Assembly: GCF_023283825.1 (NCBI RefSeq)
Contig: NZ_JAKILD010000004.1
Location: forward strand, 62,001 to 126,000
Reading direction: 5' to 3'
DNA length: 64,000 nt
Origin: Shewanella olleyana
Lineage (GTDB): Bacteria > Pseudomonadota > Gammaproteobacteria > Enterobacterales > Shewanellaceae
Part shown: in pieces, positions 18,560 to 27,970 of the stretch
How the letters are laid out: each line of letters opens with the position of its first letter
Numbering within the stretch: the first letter of the stretch is position 1
Notes under the pieces: model-generated
What the model was told of the DNA's origin: nothing
What the model saw: the letters and a program-made list of their open reading frames with translations, nothing else
Database searches by the model: none
Made by a program: the position numbers and the translations under genes

Positions 18560-18575
18560 TGTGACTTAAGTCACA
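18560..18575. promoter_or_regulatory. CRP-type binding site (perfect consensus)
   Basis: TGTGACTTAAGTCACA is an exact TGTGA-N6-TCACA palindrome. It lies 64 bp upstream of the DUF3293 start codon and about 600 bp upstream of arcA. In Shewanella, CRP is a major activator of anaerobic respiration genes (family knowledge). Which neighbour it serves is inferred; the distance favours the DUF3293 gene. Confidence 0.7.
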
Positions 18576-19177
18576 AGAACAATAATTATATTAACAAACA
18601 AAATCAACATCTTACATCACAAATCAATTTTGTAACAATTCTAGCAAGTAAATTTGTTAACATTTCATTTGTTAACAAATGCCTAAAACGAGTACAATAA
18701 TCAACACTAGCTAGATTTTGCTACATAACTATAAGCTATGATACAAGCTACTACATTAATCGGTACAATTTTGAGCCATTAATAATTCAAGCTTGAATAT
18801 TTTGTTCTACATTTAAGATGATATAAATATAGAACAATATTAAATTGCCAAGGAACTTTTATGAGCAATTTAATCTCATAGTGTAATGAATCTTTGTTTT
18901 AATAGATCTTTCGACTGATTGTTAATGAGTTAATACTCAACATACAATGAGAAGATTGATTTTTTATGACCACATTAATGTCACGAATATCTCATTTAGT
19001 AATGTAATAAGCTGAGTGCATATAATGTAGCTAGTCATGAAGCGTGTTTTGTTCAGGGCAGACATAGATAAACACCTATCGTGAAATATATAATTATCGG
19101 CGTTTCATTAATAAACAGCGCCACAGCCCTAGTGCAACATGACTAGAATCGAATTGTTTTTAATTTAGGTAAATAAC
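18576..19177 (+). promoter_or_regulatory. Long arcA upstream region with repeated TTTGTTAACA motifs
   Basis: Roughly 600 bp with no credible gene lie before arcA. Two exact copies of TTTGTTAACA (18653-18662 and 18668-18677) are 15 bp apart, with a related TTTTGTAACA at 18629. GTTAAC-rich direct repeats resemble ArcA-type recognition elements, though the spacing differs from the usual 10-11 bp. They could mediate autoregulation. E. coli arcA also has a long upstream region with several promoters. Confidence 0.4.
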
Positions 19178-19894
19178 ATGCAAAACCCACACATTCTTAT
19201 TGTTGAAGATGAAGCTGTAACCCGTAATACGCTGCGTAGTATTTTTGAAGCAGAAGGGTATGTAGTAACTGAAGCAAACGATGGCGCTGAAATGCACAAA
19301 GCCATGCAGGATAATAAGATTAATCTTGTTGTTATGGATATCAATCTTCCTGGTAAAAACGGTTTACTGTTAGCTCGTGAGCTTCGCGAAATTAACAACA
19401 TCGGCCTTATCTTCTTAACTGGTCGTGATAACGAAGTTGACAAAATTCTTGGCCTTGAAATTGGTGCTGATGACTACATCACTAAGCCATTCAATCCACG
19501 TGAATTAACTATTCGTGCTCGTAACCTGTTAACTCGTGTGAACAGCACTGGTGCAGAAATTGAAGAAAAAGGTTCTGTAGAGTTCTACCGTTTCAACGGT
19601 TGGAGTTTAGAAATCAATAGCCGTTCTTTAGTAAGCCCACAAGGTGAGTCTTACAAGCTTCCACGTAGTGAATTCCGTGCAATGCTTCACTTTGTAGAAA
19701 ACCCAGGTAAAATCTTAACTCGTGCAGACTTGTTAATGAAGATGACGGGTCGTGAGCTTAAGCCACATGACCGTACTGTTGACGTAACGATTCGTCGCAT
19801 CCGTAAGCATTTCGAAAGCTTACCTGATACGCCAGAAATCATCGCGACTATTCACGGTGAAGGCTATCGTTTTTGCGGTAACTTAGAAGACTAA
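19178..19894 (+). CDS. arcA: Aerobic respiration control response regulator ArcA
   Basis: The 238-residue OmpR-type regulator has a receiver domain with acidic residues E10/D11, the phospho-acceptor Asp54 in [10 protein letters not shown], and Lys103 in [10 protein letters not shown]. The C-terminal winged helix (about residues 135-235) includes [20 protein letters not shown] and the DNA-binding helix region [13 protein letters not shown]. The N-terminus [12 protein letters not shown] is typical of ArcA. ArcA represses or activates respiratory genes according to redox state. No arcB lies nearby; in Shewanella the phosphotransfer protein HptA and ArcS are reported elsewhere in the genome. A strong terminator follows. 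Confidence 0.97.
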   Translation: MQNPHILIVEDEAVTRNTLRSIFEAEGYVVTEANDGAEMHKAMQDNKINLVVMDINLPGKNGLLLARELREINNIGLIFLTGRDNEVDKILGLEIGADDYITKPFNPRELTIRARNLLTRVNSTGAEIEEKGSVEFYRFNGWSLEINSRSLVSPQGESYKLPRSEFRAMLHFVENPGKILTRADLLMKMTGRELKPHDRTVDVTIRRIRKHFESLPDTPEIIATIHGEGYRFCGNLED

Positions 19895-19913
19895 TTTCAC
19901 CTAGGCGGAAATT

Positions 19914-19945
19914 AAAAAAGCCAAGTCGATGACTTGGCTTTTTTA
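19914..19945 (+). terminator. Rho-independent terminator after arcA
   Basis: AAAAAGCCAAGTC pairs with GACTTGGCTTTTTT around a 4-base loop, with a U tract. Confidence 0.93.
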
Positions 19946-20152
19946 TTGTTTGTAATTCAATAACAAGCTGAGAATTTGTTAGTTTATAAACTCAAACGGC
20001 ATAATCAAGATACTTGAAAGTTTTCATTAGCTTTATAGAATAAATAAAATATTGAGCTTAATACGATTAGAGTTAAGTGTTTTGACAATTGACTAATTAG
20101 TCTAAAAACCGTACAAATACTAATTCACCTCACCCACGGATGAATAGCTAAC

Positions 20153-21166
20153 ATGAATACCTTCGCTTCACAAATTGAAGCGCTCACAGCCCAAGTTGAG
20201 CAGCTAAAAAGACAAAATGAAGCGTTAAAACAGAAAAATATTTTTGTTCAACAACAACTATCAGCAGCCTTAGATGGCACAGGGTTATGTGTATGGGAGC
20301 AACATATCCCCAGTGGAGATCTCACAATTTACAATCAAGAGTGGGGAACCCTACTAGGCTATACTCGTGAAGAATTAGCCGCCAATATCGAAAGCTGGAA
20401 AGGTAACCTTCATCCAGAAGATAAAGACTGGGTGATTAAAGCATTTGAAGATCACATCAACGGTAAAGAAGAAGTTTATCAAGCCGTACACAGAATGATC
20501 CATAAAGATGGCACAACTAGCTGGGTATCTGATCGAGGTAGGATTGTAGAATATTCTGAAGATGGATCACCATTAAGAATTATGGGGACTCATATTGATA
20601 TTACCCAAGAGAAACGTTACCAATTAGATTTAGCTCGACTAGCTCATAGCGATCCCTTGACCGATTTGTTAAATCGAAAAGCAATCAAATTAGCTTTTGA
20701 AGATTTACTTAAAGACCCAGATTTCAGTTCGGGCACATTACTATTTATCGATATTGATGACTTTAAATTAATTAATGATCGCTATGGGCATCGTTTTGGT
20801 GATCTAGCTTTAATTGATATTAGCAAAACATTACAAAAATATTCTACTGCCATACTAAATAATCAACAGGTTAGCATCGCAAGAATTGGCGGGGACGAAT
20901 TTATTATATTAACCAATTCCGCTGATAACCAAGTTATCTGTGCTTTAGCAGAAAACTTAGTTGATCACTTTAAAAAACAACACACTATCGAAGACAAAAT
21001 TGTATCTATAGGACTAAGTATTGGGATCCGCAACTTCAATCGTCATGATCATTTCTTAAAAATATGTGAGCAGGCAGATAATGCGATGTATGCCATCAAA
21101 CAAGCAGGAAAACATAACTACTCTTTCTGGCAACAACCTAAATCCATTTCTCAAATCACTGGTTAA
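20153..21166 (+). CDS. PAS-GGDEF diguanylate cyclase without an I-site
   Basis: The 337-residue protein starts with a coiled coil (residues 3-32, QIEALTAQVEQLKRQNEAL). Next is a PAS domain of the PAS_3 type (about 35-150, with GLCVWEQHIPSG and a PAC-like end ITQEKRYQLD). A GGDEF domain (about 165-325) has the active-site loop ARIGGDEFIIL. No RxxD precedes the GGDEF at the usual 5-residue spacing, so product inhibition through an I-site is not expected. It has no membrane segment and is cytosolic. It should make c-di-GMP in response to a signal sensed by PAS. It stands alone after arcA. Confidence 0.92.
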   Translation: MNTFASQIEALTAQVEQLKRQNEALKQKNIFVQQQLSAALDGTGLCVWEQHIPSGDLTIYNQEWGTLLGYTREELAANIESWKGNLHPEDKDWVIKAFEDHINGKEEVYQAVHRMIHKDGTTSWVSDRGRIVEYSEDGSPLRIMGTHIDITQEKRYQLDLARLAHSDPLTDLLNRKAIKLAFEDLLKDPDFSSGTLLFIDIDDFKLINDRYGHRFGDLALIDISKTLQKYSTAILNNQQVSIARIGGDEFIILTNSADNQVICALAENLVDHFKKQHTIEDKIVSIGLSIGIRNFNRHDHFLKICEQADNAMYAIKQAGKHNYSFWQQPKSISQITG

Positions 21167-21311
21167 GTATTCTGTTTTTGCATAAAAAGTTAACAAGCTG
21201 CTTTAAAAATCATCAGCTTTGACTTCAATCAAAAAATGCCATGCTATAATCCCTTCAAAGCAATTATACCCCCTTAAACTTCTGTGGTTTAACTTAACAA
21301 ACATTTGTTAA

Positions 21312-21480
21312 TTTATACCAATCAGCATAAGAATGTGATCATTCTTACTGGTTAAAATCGTTTATAACTTCGTTAGAAATTTTGTAGGTAGAGCAACTAG
21401 CTAGCTACAATTTCTGCCTTGTTCTAAGCGATTTTTCCTACGCAATATCTGATCACTTATTTATCCCGATTGGTATTAAC
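21312..21480. repeat. Long-hairpin intergenic repeat (type A)
   Basis: About 168 bp bounded by inverted ends TTATACCAATC (from 21313) and GATTGGTATTAA (to 21479). The matching arm extends about 30 bp with few mismatches, both reading TGATCA inside. Inner arms also pair (AGAAATTTTGTAG with CTACAATTTCT), so a transcript would fold into one long hairpin. This looks like a non-coding miniature repeat of the type dispersed in Shewanella genomes. It contains the word TGCCTTGTTCT, shared with the repeat at 36451-36649. Confidence 0.75.
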
Positions 21481-21506
21481 CCTATTCATTACTGGTCATT
21501 AATACT

Positions 21507-22865
21507 ATGTCTCGATATTCACGCTGCATTCCCTTTTTCTTGTGCTTTAGTCCGTTAACCGTTAGCGCTAGTGAAAATATCGAGGTAGAACCTTTGGCTG
21601 TTAGCAAACCAGAAGCTGAACAACAAAGTAGCGAAACAGTTGAATACTTCCCAACTAAATGGGGAGTCGGCATTGGCACCCGACGTGCAGATATTCCCTA
21701 TGCAACAGAAGATGATGTGGTATCTGATGTTATTCCATTGATTGAATTTGAAAATAATTACTTCTTTTTAGATGGTTTAGAAGGTGGTATTCATTTATGG
21801 AAAAATGATGAGCACCAAGTGAATATTTACAGTCGATTTCGATTTGTGGACATACCACAAGAATATCAAAATGAAACTCAATCTGATGCATTTGATTTTG
21901 GTGTGCAATATCGATTTCAGAAAGATGGTTTAGAAGCCGATGCCGCTTTTATGAGCGATGGTAATAAACGCTATTACGGTTATACCCGAACTCAATATCA
22001 TTATACTGCAGGCGATTGGCAACTTAACCCTTTTGCTGAATTTCAGTGGAAAAGCGATGGTTTTAATGAGCATTATTATGGGTTAGACCAAATCGATCCT
22101 GGGGCAGGGCTCGCCTTTTCTGCAGGACTCAATACCCGCTACCACCTAGCCAGTAACTTATACCTATTAGCCAACTTCGGCGTAACTCGTCTTGAGGATG
22201 ATATTTACGATTTACCCACCATAGAAAACCAATACCAATTTGAATCTTTCTTTGGTTTTGGCTTCTATCCAGATGCTAAGCGTCCTAACACTAACCCTAT
22301 ACCGAAAGAAAGTGGTGAGTTTTTAAGGGTCGCTCATGGCTGGGCAACCCCTTCAAATCTGAATGATATTTTAACTGGTAATGCCAAAGGGGATCGCTAT
22401 AACAATCAACTCACTTCACTGTTTTATGGTATTCCATTAGCCGATAGCCTATTTACACTGCCTATTGATTTGTACTTTACTGCCGGTGGTATTTGGCACC
22501 ATGACTCTGAGGTTCAGGATAATTTAGCTGAAGGCGTCATTGGCGTAAAAGCTTTTTACACACTTGATCTTGGCTGGCGTTTTCGAATTGGTGTCGCTGA
22601 AGGATTATCTTATGTTTCCGATATCACTTATATTGAAGGAAGTGAATTAGATGAAAAAGATTACCGCCCATCAAAGTTACTCAACTATTTAGACTTTTCA
22701 TTTGATGTGAACATTGGCGATGTATTTAATTATGCCCCACTTAGTAATGCATGGCTGGGATACAGTATTCATCATCGTTCAGGTATTTTTGAAAAAAGTT
22801 CGGCTTTTGGACGTATTAAAGGTGGCAGTAACTACAATACAGTTTATGTGCAATGGCACTTTTAG
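21507..22865 (+). CDS. MipA/OmpV family outer-membrane protein fused to a second barrel-like domain
   Basis: The 452-residue protein starts with a signal peptide (cleavage near SAS, about residue 22). Residues 50-250 match the MipA/OmpV pattern: KWGVGIGTRRADIPYA, then alternating amphipathic strands, ending with FESFFGFGFYPD. Residues 265-452 form a second set of strands, starting FLRVAHGWATPS and ending in VYVQWHF, the terminal aromatic signature of outer-membrane barrels. IHHRSGIF in the last part recalls the His-Ser of PagL-type lipid A deacylases, but this is only a resemblance. The length is about twice that of MipA. It probably sits in the outer membrane. Confidence 0.75.
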   Translation: MSRYSRCIPFFLCFSPLTVSASENIEVEPLAVSKPEAEQQSSETVEYFPTKWGVGIGTRRADIPYATEDDVVSDVIPLIEFENNYFFLDGLEGGIHLWKNDEHQVNIYSRFRFVDIPQEYQNETQSDAFDFGVQYRFQKDGLEADAAFMSDGNKRYYGYTRTQYHYTAGDWQLNPFAEFQWKSDGFNEHYYGLDQIDPGAGLAFSAGLNTRYHLASNLYLLANFGVTRLEDDIYDLPTIENQYQFESFFGFGFYPDAKRPNTNPIPKESGEFLRVAHGWATPSNLNDILTGNAKGDRYNNQLTSLFYGIPLADSLFTLPIDLYFTAGGIWHHDSEVQDNLAEGVIGVKAFYTLDLGWRFRIGVAEGLSYVSDITYIEGSELDEKDYRPSKLLNYLDFSFDVNIGDVFNYAPLSNAWLGYSIHHRSGIFEKSSAFGRIKGGSNYNTVYVQWHF

Positions 22866-22959
22866 CGATATTGCTTTCTCTTATTAAGCTATTTTATAGG
22901 CCGTCATAATTTAAGTCGCTCTAATTTAAGCTCTTAAATTACCCCCCTAAACAAAGCGG

Positions 22960-24051
22960 TCATTCAGCATTAATCTTCGTAACCGCCTCTGAAAATTGCT
23001 GAGTAAGCCATTGCTCAGCAACCTCCTCTCCCATCAATATGGTTAATGTAGGCCGTAATATTTCAATTAAACGAGACTGACGCCAAAACATATAACGCGG
23101 TAAAGGTTGCATAGCGCTATGGTTAAATGTGCGCTTTATAAGGCTGGATATTTCCATCATTTCCTCAGCGTATATCGATGGGATCTGCGGATAAACTTCA
23201 ACGACAAAGTCACTGTATTGCTCAAATTCAACCATATCCTCAACTTGATAATGAGTCAGTAGCCACAGTAGTTGTGGCGAGCTCCAGTGGCTGATATTGT
23301 CATTATGATTTATTATCGCCATATTCCGCCGATGCAGTTGCTGCCAAGCTAATACTAAATCATTGTGTTGGTGAGCTAATCGCCAAGCAAGATAGATATC
23401 AGCAAGCCACTCATGCTCATAAGGACTTAAATTTTTAGGTAAGCCAATACCTTGTTGAGCGATGTTTTCTAAATGACCGATTTCATGCCATAAAGTCAGA
23501 TTTGATTGCTGTGAGAGGTCTAATTGATAAGTTTGCCCATTAATAGCGACGATTTGATGCGTCAATGGCAAGCTATTATTCACAATAATCATGCCCGCAA
23601 TATATTCGTCTTTAACTGGTAGAACGACTGCGCTTTTTAAACCTAGACCACTATTAATTAATACATAATTTGGGAGCTGAATTGCGACTTCATTAGGTAA
23701 GTGCAATAGACATTGTTCATAGTCACTGATTGAGCAAATCACCGCACTTTTACTCGCAACTGGCTGTAGAATAAATGCACTTATTGAAGGTTCTAAAGAC
23801 TGCACTAAACTAGAGGGGTCTACAATAGAGGAAGCTACACTTGGTAAGTAATGAGATGCTAATGCCTCATTGAGGCTGTTTTTAGCACTTAAGCTGTTAG
23901 AGTTTGAGTGATTAGAATTTGAGCGTTTAGAATTTAAGTTAGCTGAATCGCTAGTATTAGCAGAGTCAATTGAAATAAGGTCAGCGTTAGCCACGACTAG
24001 TGAGCTAACGCTAACGGCACTGATAAAGAGTAACAGTGCCAGTATTTGCAC
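22960..24051 (-). CDS. Putative secreted gluzincin-type zinc metalloprotease, coupled to hldE
   Basis: The 363-residue protein starts with a GTG whose G is the last base of the hldE stop (TAGTG), so translation is probably coupled. A signal peptide covers residues 1-22. Residues 27-60 are Ser/Asn-rich and repetitive. The core has HEIGH at residues 189-193 and, 21 residues after its second His, Glu214 and Asp218 in YEHEWLADIY, the ExxxD spacing seen in thermolysin-like gluzincins. Cys106 and Cys114 could form a disulfide. I do not recognise the family. It would act in the periplasm; the link to LPS synthesis is inferred from coupling only. Confidence 0.6.
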   Translation of the reverse strand: MQILALLLFISAVSVSSLVVANADLISIDSANTSDSANLNSKRSNSNHSNSNSLSAKNSLNEALASHYLPSVASSIVDPSSLVQSLEPSISAFILQPVASKSAVICSISDYEQCLLHLPNEVAIQLPNYVLINSGLGLKSAVVLPVKDEYIAGMIIVNNSLPLTHQIVAINGQTYQLDLSQQSNLTLWHEIGHLENIAQQGIGLPKNLSPYEHEWLADIYLAWRLAHQHNDLVLAWQQLHRRNMAIINHNDNISHWSSPQLLWLLTHYQVEDMVEFEQYSDFVVEVYPQIPSIYAEEMMEISSLIKRTFNHSAMQPLPRYMFWRQSRLIEILRPTLTILMGEEVAEQWLTQQFSEAVTKINAE

Positions 24052-25481
24052 TACTTTTTAGCCATAATATTTTCAATTATCGCCGTGGTTGAAACACCGT
24101 CTTCGAAACCAAGGATTTCTACGGTGCCACCAGCAGCAATCACTTCAGCGCCACCTGCAACTTCTTCAGCTTTATAATCGCCACCTTTAACAAGCGAGTC
24201 AGGCAATAAGCGACTAATCACACGTTGCGGCGTATCTTCGCTAAAAGGAATCACCCAATCAACAGAGGCTAGACCCGCTAAAACTGCCATACGGCGGTCT
24301 TCTTGATTTACTGGTCTACCTTCACCTTTCAAACGTTTTACAGAGGCATCATCATTTACAGCAACAATTAAACGGTCGCCTAAGGCTTTAGCTTGTTGTA
24401 AATAGCTCACATGGCCTGCATGTAAAATATCGAAACAGCCATTCGTCATGACCACTTTCTCGCCGCGTAAACGAGCTTGCTCTAATGCGTAAGCAAGTTG
24501 ATCTTCACTCACAACGCCAAATCCAGACTCTCCTTGATTCAAGGCTAATGCTTCAATTAATTCTATACGGCTAACCGTTGCAGTACCTAACTTAGCCACT
24601 GCGACTCCCGCTGCTATATTCGCGATTGAACATGCTTGTGCCATCGAGCTGCCCGCAGCAATTGAAGTCGCAATTGCTGAAATCACAGTATCACCTGCAC
24701 CCGTTACGTCGTAAACCTCACGAGCCATAGTTGGAATATGAAGTAGCTCTTCATCTCGGCTAATTAATGTCATGCCCTTTTCTGAGCGAGTGACTAATAT
24801 AGCTTCAAAACCATGTTCTTCAATAAGCAGCTTAGCTTTTTTGATTAGATCCGCTTCATCGGCCACAGTTCCCACAACTGTTTCAAATTCACTCATATTT
24901 GGCGTCAATAAAGATGCACCACGGTACTTGGCAAAATCAGTCCCTTTCGGATCAACTAATACCGTCACACCTTTAGCACGGGCTTTAGTAATAAATTCAA
25001 TTGGAGAATGAATAGCGCCTTTAGCATAATCAGACAATACCAATACATCGACATCATTTAATAAGGGTTCACTAATAGTAAAAAGGTTCTCACTATCAAC
25101 TTTCTCGTATTTCTCTTCAAAATCTAAACGGATTAATTGCTGATTGCGGGAAAATACCCGTAACTTAGTAATCGTTGGCTTTTCATTAACGGTTAACCAA
25201 CAAGGTTCAACGTTCTGGGCTTGAACCCCTAGGGTTAATGCCTGTGCAGTTTCATCAGCGCCTACAATACCTGCGAGTTGGGCTTGACCACCTAAAGCTG
25301 CGATGTTTAATGCAACGTTAGCCGCACCACCAGGGCGATCTTCTATTTCATTAATATTCACTACAGGCACTGGTGCTTCAGGCGAAATACGACCCGTTGG
25401 GCCAACCCAATAACGGTCAAGCATGACATCGCCAACAACCAGGACACGAGCTTTTTCGAATGCAGGGAGAGAGACCTTCAT
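24051..25481 (-). CDS. hldE: Bifunctional heptose 7-phosphate kinase / heptose 1-phosphate adenylyltransferase
   Basis: The 476-residue protein fuses two enzymes. The N-terminal ribokinase-like kinase (about 1-320) has [24 protein letters not shown] and [12 protein letters not shown]. The C-terminal nucleotidyltransferase (about 340-476) has [17 protein letters not shown], with the HxGH motif. Together they convert heptose 7-phosphate to ADP-heptose for the inner core of LPS (the intermediate bisphosphate is dephosphorylated by GmhB). The length equals E. coli HldE (477). It is divergent from lpxL, which also builds LPS, and its stop overlaps the start of a putative periplasmic protease gene. 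Confidence 0.96.
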   Translation of the reverse strand: MKVSLPAFEKARVLVVGDVMLDRYWVGPTGRISPEAPVPVVNINEIEDRPGGAANVALNIAALGGQAQLAGIVGADETAQALTLGVQAQNVEPCWLTVNEKPTITKLRVFSRNQQLIRLDFEEKYEKVDSENLFTISEPLLNDVDVLVLSDYAKGAIHSPIEFITKARAKGVTVLVDPKGTDFAKYRGASLLTPNMSEFETVVGTVADEADLIKKAKLLIEEHGFEAILVTRSEKGMTLISRDEELLHIPTMAREVYDVTGAGDTVISAIATSIAAGSSMAQACSIANIAAGVAVAKLGTATVSRIELIEALALNQGESGFGVVSEDQLAYALEQARLRGEKVVMTNGCFDILHAGHVSYLQQAKALGDRLIVAVNDDASVKRLKGEGRPVNQEDRRMAVLAGLASVDWVIPFSEDTPQRVISRLLPDSLVKGGDYKAEEVAGGAEVIAAGGTVEILGFEDGVSTTAIIENIMAKK

Positions 25482-25585
25482 AGTAAACTTTTTCTTTTTG
25501 CTGACATTAAACCGTGATTGTACCTAATTTTGTTATAAAATTAAGTTAGAATAGCAACTAATTTTTAATTTAGGGTGAGTGACAC

Positions 25586-26512
25586 GTGGTAGAAAAAGCG
25601 CAATTTAGTTCTCATTTATTACATCCAAAACATTGGCCATTATGGCTAGGCGTTGGTTTGATGAGACTTACCCAATTATTACCATTACGTTGGCAGATGA
25701 TAATGGGGGCTGGGCTTGGACGTTTAGTCCTTAAGTTTGCTAAAAGTCGAAAACATACAGCAAATCGAAATCTAGCGTTATGCTTCCCTGAAATGCCTGT
25801 TCAAGAAAGAGAAGCGCTGCTAAAGCGTAACTTTGAAGAAACTGGCAAAGCGATATTCGATACTATCAACGCTTGGTGGTGGTCAAACGATAAAGTGCAA
25901 CGTCACATGACGATGAAAGGCGATCAACACGTCACTGATACGCTAAATAGTGGTCATGGAGTTATTTTATTTGCAGTGCACTGTCTGCCACTTGAAATGG
26001 GCGCGAGAATGTTTGGCCAATTTCAACCAGGGATAGGAGTATATCGTCCACACAATAACCCTGTCATGGAATACCTACAAGTCAATGGTCGCCTGCGTTC
26101 TAATAAAGGTTTAGTGCCAAAACGTGATATCCGAAATATGGTAAGAAGCCTTAGAAATCCGGATGTTATTTGGTATACAGCAGATCAAGATTTTGGTCGC
26201 TCTAGCGCGGTATTTATTCCTCTGTATGCCGTACCAGATGCCGCAACGATTACAGGCGCAACAACGTTGGCGAAACTAGGACGAGCGAAAGTGTTACCTT
26301 TCTTTGTCGAACGTAATAGCAAAGACAGTGGTTACCATATGGAGATAATGCCACCACTGGATAACTTCCCTGGTGAGGATGAATTAGCAGATGCTATCCG
26401 CGGTAATAAAATTATTGAAAACATCATTGATAGGAATAGAAACCAATATATGTGGCTCCATAGACGATTTAAAACTCGTCCCACAAAGGAAACTCCGTCT
26501 CTTTATAAATGA
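25586..26512 (+). CDS. lpxL: Lipid A lauroyl acyltransferase, LpxL family
   Basis: The 308-residue protein is of the LpxL/LpxM (HtrB/MsbB) family. An N-terminal hydrophobic anchor region (HWPLWLGVGLMRLTQLLPL) is followed by the catalytic HX4E motif (HCLPLE near residue 132), YRPHNNPVMEY and YTADQDFG. It transfers a secondary acyl chain to Kdo2-lipid IVA at the inner membrane. The start is GTG, with AGGGTGAG upstream. Distinguishing LpxL from LpxM by motif alone is not firm, but the N-terminus (HPKHWPLWLG) is LpxL-like. It lies divergent to hldE. Confidence 0.88.
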   Translation: MVEKAQFSSHLLHPKHWPLWLGVGLMRLTQLLPLRWQMIMGAGLGRLVLKFAKSRKHTANRNLALCFPEMPVQEREALLKRNFEETGKAIFDTINAWWWSNDKVQRHMTMKGDQHVTDTLNSGHGVILFAVHCLPLEMGARMFGQFQPGIGVYRPHNNPVMEYLQVNGRLRSNKGLVPKRDIRNMVRSLRNPDVIWYTADQDFGRSSAVFIPLYAVPDAATITGATTLAKLGRAKVLPFFVERNSKDSGYHMEIMPPLDNFPGEDELADAIRGNKIIENIIDRNRNQYMWLHRRFKTRPTKETPSLYK

Positions 26513-26831
26513 TACTGATTTTAGTATGAACATTTTACATTCTCAGTATAGTTGAGAGCTGTAGCGAAAGGTGACTGTTTAGGGTGACCTTTTACACTCA
26601 ATTGAGAAAACGCTAATAAACTAATCTCTCAGCTTGAAATCAGATAAAAAATGATCAACGATGCCAAGCTCAATGTGAATAAGCTAATTACTAAGTATTA
26701 GATTTGACATTTTAGAGATGCTAGCACTGTAGTTTTAGCTCGATGATATAATCACTTTTGCTAATACCCTATTTTAAACCCAGCTTACAATGTAAACTAG
26801 GCCAGCCAATAATTAGGAACATGTCGCCCTT
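26513..26831 (+). promoter_or_regulatory. Intergenic region with an extended -10 promoter for the L,D-transpeptidase gene
   Basis: About 320 bp with no gene. TGATATAAT at 26744-26752 is an extended -10 (TATAAT 26747-26752) with no good -35. It lies 80 bp before the next ATG. An imperfect inverted pair, AAAGGT...ACCTTTT near 26568-26594, could be a weak terminator for lpxL. I see nothing else. Confidence 0.45.
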
Positions 26832-27797
26832 ATGTTAAAGTCGTTTTACGCTACATTGATTGCGGTTTCTACCCTTTTTGCCAGCTTAAATGCTGCAGCA
26901 GTAGAATATCGTTTGCCAGCTAAAGACAGCCGACTCATTGGTGAAAACCAATATTATGTTGTACCTGAAGGGAAGCTCACCTTAGAAGCTATCGCAGCTG
27001 AGTTCCAATTAGGTTTAAGCAACATGATGGAAGCCAATCCTGGTGTTGACCCATATTTACCAAAACCAGGTAGCACGCTAGTGATTCCACACCAGCTCAT
27101 TTTGCCTGACACCCCGCGTAAAGGTATTGTGATTAACAGCGCGGAAATGCGCCTGTATTACTATCCAAAGGGAAAAAATACCGTAGAAGTGTTACCAATA
27201 GGTATCGGCCAAGTCGGTCGAGATACGCCGGAAAACTGGGTGACTCAAGTGTACCGTAAACGTGCAAACCCAACTTGGACGCCAACACAAAACACCCGTA
27301 AAATTTATGCCGCTAAAGGCATTGAATTACCTGATGTATGGCCAGCAGGCCCTGATAACCCTATGGGGTTGTTCGCACTATATGTAGGTAATTATTTTGC
27401 CGTTCATGGTACTAATGCATCTTTTGGTATTGGCCTTCGAGTAAGCCAAGGCTGCGTTCGATTACGTGATGAAGATATCGAACATTTATTCAATTCTGTT
27501 CCTGTAGGTACTAGGGTTGAATTTATTAACCAGCCAATTAAAGCCACTGTTGAACCTGATGGTAATCGTTATTTAGAGGTGCATCAGCCTTTATCTGAAA
27601 CAGTTGAACAGTTTGAATCATCTGAGCAGCTCCCTTTGAGCTTAGACAAAAATATCACTTCGATTGTCGCTCACGCTGAAACTGATTCTTTCACGCTGAA
27701 ACGTTTGTTAGAGCAACGAACGGGTATCCCAACCCGCATCAATAGCATTCAACACGCGCAGTTAGATGAAGAAGCGACACCAGCCGAATCTGAATAG
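26832..27797 (+). CDS. L,D-transpeptidase (YkuD domain), periplasmic
   Basis: The 321-residue protein has a signal peptide (residues 1-22, ending NAAA). A LysM-like peptidoglycan-binding part covers residues 41-91 ([27 protein letters not shown]). The YkuD catalytic domain (about 95-235) contains FAVHGTN and the active-site SQGCVRL with Cys208. The C-terminal 85 residues are of unclear fold. It resembles the E. coli ErfK/YcfS/YbiS group, which attach Braun lipoprotein to peptidoglycan or form 3-3 crosslinks. Which reaction applies is not clear. A good terminator follows. Confidence 0.92.
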   Translation: MLKSFYATLIAVSTLFASLNAAAVEYRLPAKDSRLIGENQYYVVPEGKLTLEAIAAEFQLGLSNMMEANPGVDPYLPKPGSTLVIPHQLILPDTPRKGIVINSAEMRLYYYPKGKNTVEVLPIGIGQVGRDTPENWVTQVYRKRANPTWTPTQNTRKIYAAKGIELPDVWPAGPDNPMGLFALYVGNYFAVHGTNASFGIGLRVSQGCVRLRDEDIEHLFNSVPVGTRVEFINQPIKATVEPDGNRYLEVHQPLSETVEQFESSEQLPLSLDKNITSIVAHAETDSFTLKRLLEQRTGIPTRINSIQHAQLDEEATPAESE

Positions 27798-27826
27798 TTT
27801 ATTTTCAAAAAACACGCTTGATTACA

Positions 27827-27867
27827 AACATGCTAAGTCTATTAATTTTCGACTTAGCATGTTTTTT
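27827..27867 (+). terminator. Rho-independent terminator after the L,D-transpeptidase gene
   Basis: ACATGCTAAGTC pairs perfectly with GACTTAGCATGT, followed by TTTTTT. Confidence 0.92.
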
Positions 27868-27970
27868 ATCCATTACCACCTCAAATACCTGTTACTTTCC
27901 AGCTTGAGTAATGCTCGCTAAATCAGTAGTCTAAAACCATTATTGCTTTACTCGTGGTGATTGATTGCAA

